Below, piece after piece: positions 63,758 through 64,000 of a DNA stretch of 64,000 nucleotides. Position 1 is the first letter of the stretch. Every line of letters begins with the position of its first letter. A program made the position numbers and the translations under genes. This DNA comes from Pseudomonas sp. JQ170C (GTDB lineage Bacteria > Pseudomonadota > Gammaproteobacteria > Pseudomonadales > Pseudomonadaceae). The stretch is taken from positions 372,001-436,000 of the forward strand of contig NZ_CP141608.1 in the NCBI RefSeq assembly GCF_035581345.1, given 5' to 3'. The notes below the pieces were generated by a model. The model searched no databases. It was not told the origin of the DNA and saw only the letters and a list, made by a program, of their open reading frames with translations.

Positions 63758-64000
<243 letters not shown>

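Overview
The window is a stretch of Pseudomonas chromosome, most likely from the P. putida group. Support comes from the high G+C content, the hutF/hutCDU-H-T-I-G cluster, the medium-chain-length polyhydroxyalkanoate (PHA) locus phaC1-phaZ-phaC2-phaD with convergent phaI-phaF, a non-catalytic pyrC' next to pyrB, a Chp (pilGHIJ-chpAC) cluster without pilK/chpB, and many copies of the characteristic REP element with core CGCGGGGCAAGCCCGCTCC. Gene order matches what I remember of P. putida KT2440 around PP_4976 to PP_5036, read in reverse. I see no phage, insertion sequence, integrase, tRNA, rRNA or CRISPR array. This is conserved core genome, and I did not find a convincing new multi-gene system.

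Layout. 1-270: 3' end of a lipocalin (blc) gene. 317-10234: histidine utilisation. HutF is divergent from hutC-hutD; hutU-hutH-hutT-hutI-hutG follow, with a clear sigma-54 promoter and HutC operators before hutU. 10351-11756: proline iminopeptidase and D-aminoacyl-tRNA deacylase, closed by a terminator. 12019-16300: opgG-opgH for osmoregulated periplasmic glucans. 16490-19061: a polar amino acid ABC importer. 19122-21038: a chemoreceptor with a large helical sensor. 21119-27095 (minus strand): ubiE-ubiJ-ubiB, hisI-hisE, tatA-tatB-tatC and a second RsmE-like methyltransferase. 27221-34327: the PHA region. 34342-36764: a DUF971 protein and the HslVU protease. 36903-42802 (minus): gshB, tonB3, algH, ruvX, pyrR, pyrB, pyrC'. 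43104-52338: Chp surface-sensing/twitching chemosensory cluster. 52394-57223: hemolysin III family protein, rsmE, bioA and an FAD amine oxidase. 57439-58603: cytochrome b561 and YceI. 58670-62714: rhlE, an orphan periplasmic binding protein and a putative glycosyltransferase. 62819-64000: metF and the 3' end of ahcY.

How parts work together. The hut genes degrade histidine through urocanate and formiminoglutamate by the five-step route (HutF plus HutG). Repression by HutC, sigma-54 dependence and a probable Crc/Hfq site point to control by inducer, nitrogen/carbon status and catabolite repression. The PHA block holds two synthases, a depolymerase, two phasins and the PhaD regulator. A 25-bp motif shared by the phaC1 and phaI upstream regions is a good candidate PhaD operator, and an A-rich Crc/Hfq motif lies in the first codons of phaC1.

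The most interesting observations are regulatory and structural: the hutU control region; two families of interspersed palindromic repeats at gene ends, one copy of which supplies the C-terminus of HutG; a ChpA kinase in which several phosphotransfer modules have lost their histidine; a second RsmE-family gene coupled to tatC; an extra periplasmic domain in an amino acid ABC permease; and Lys/Ala/Pro-rich segments in several unrelated proteins.
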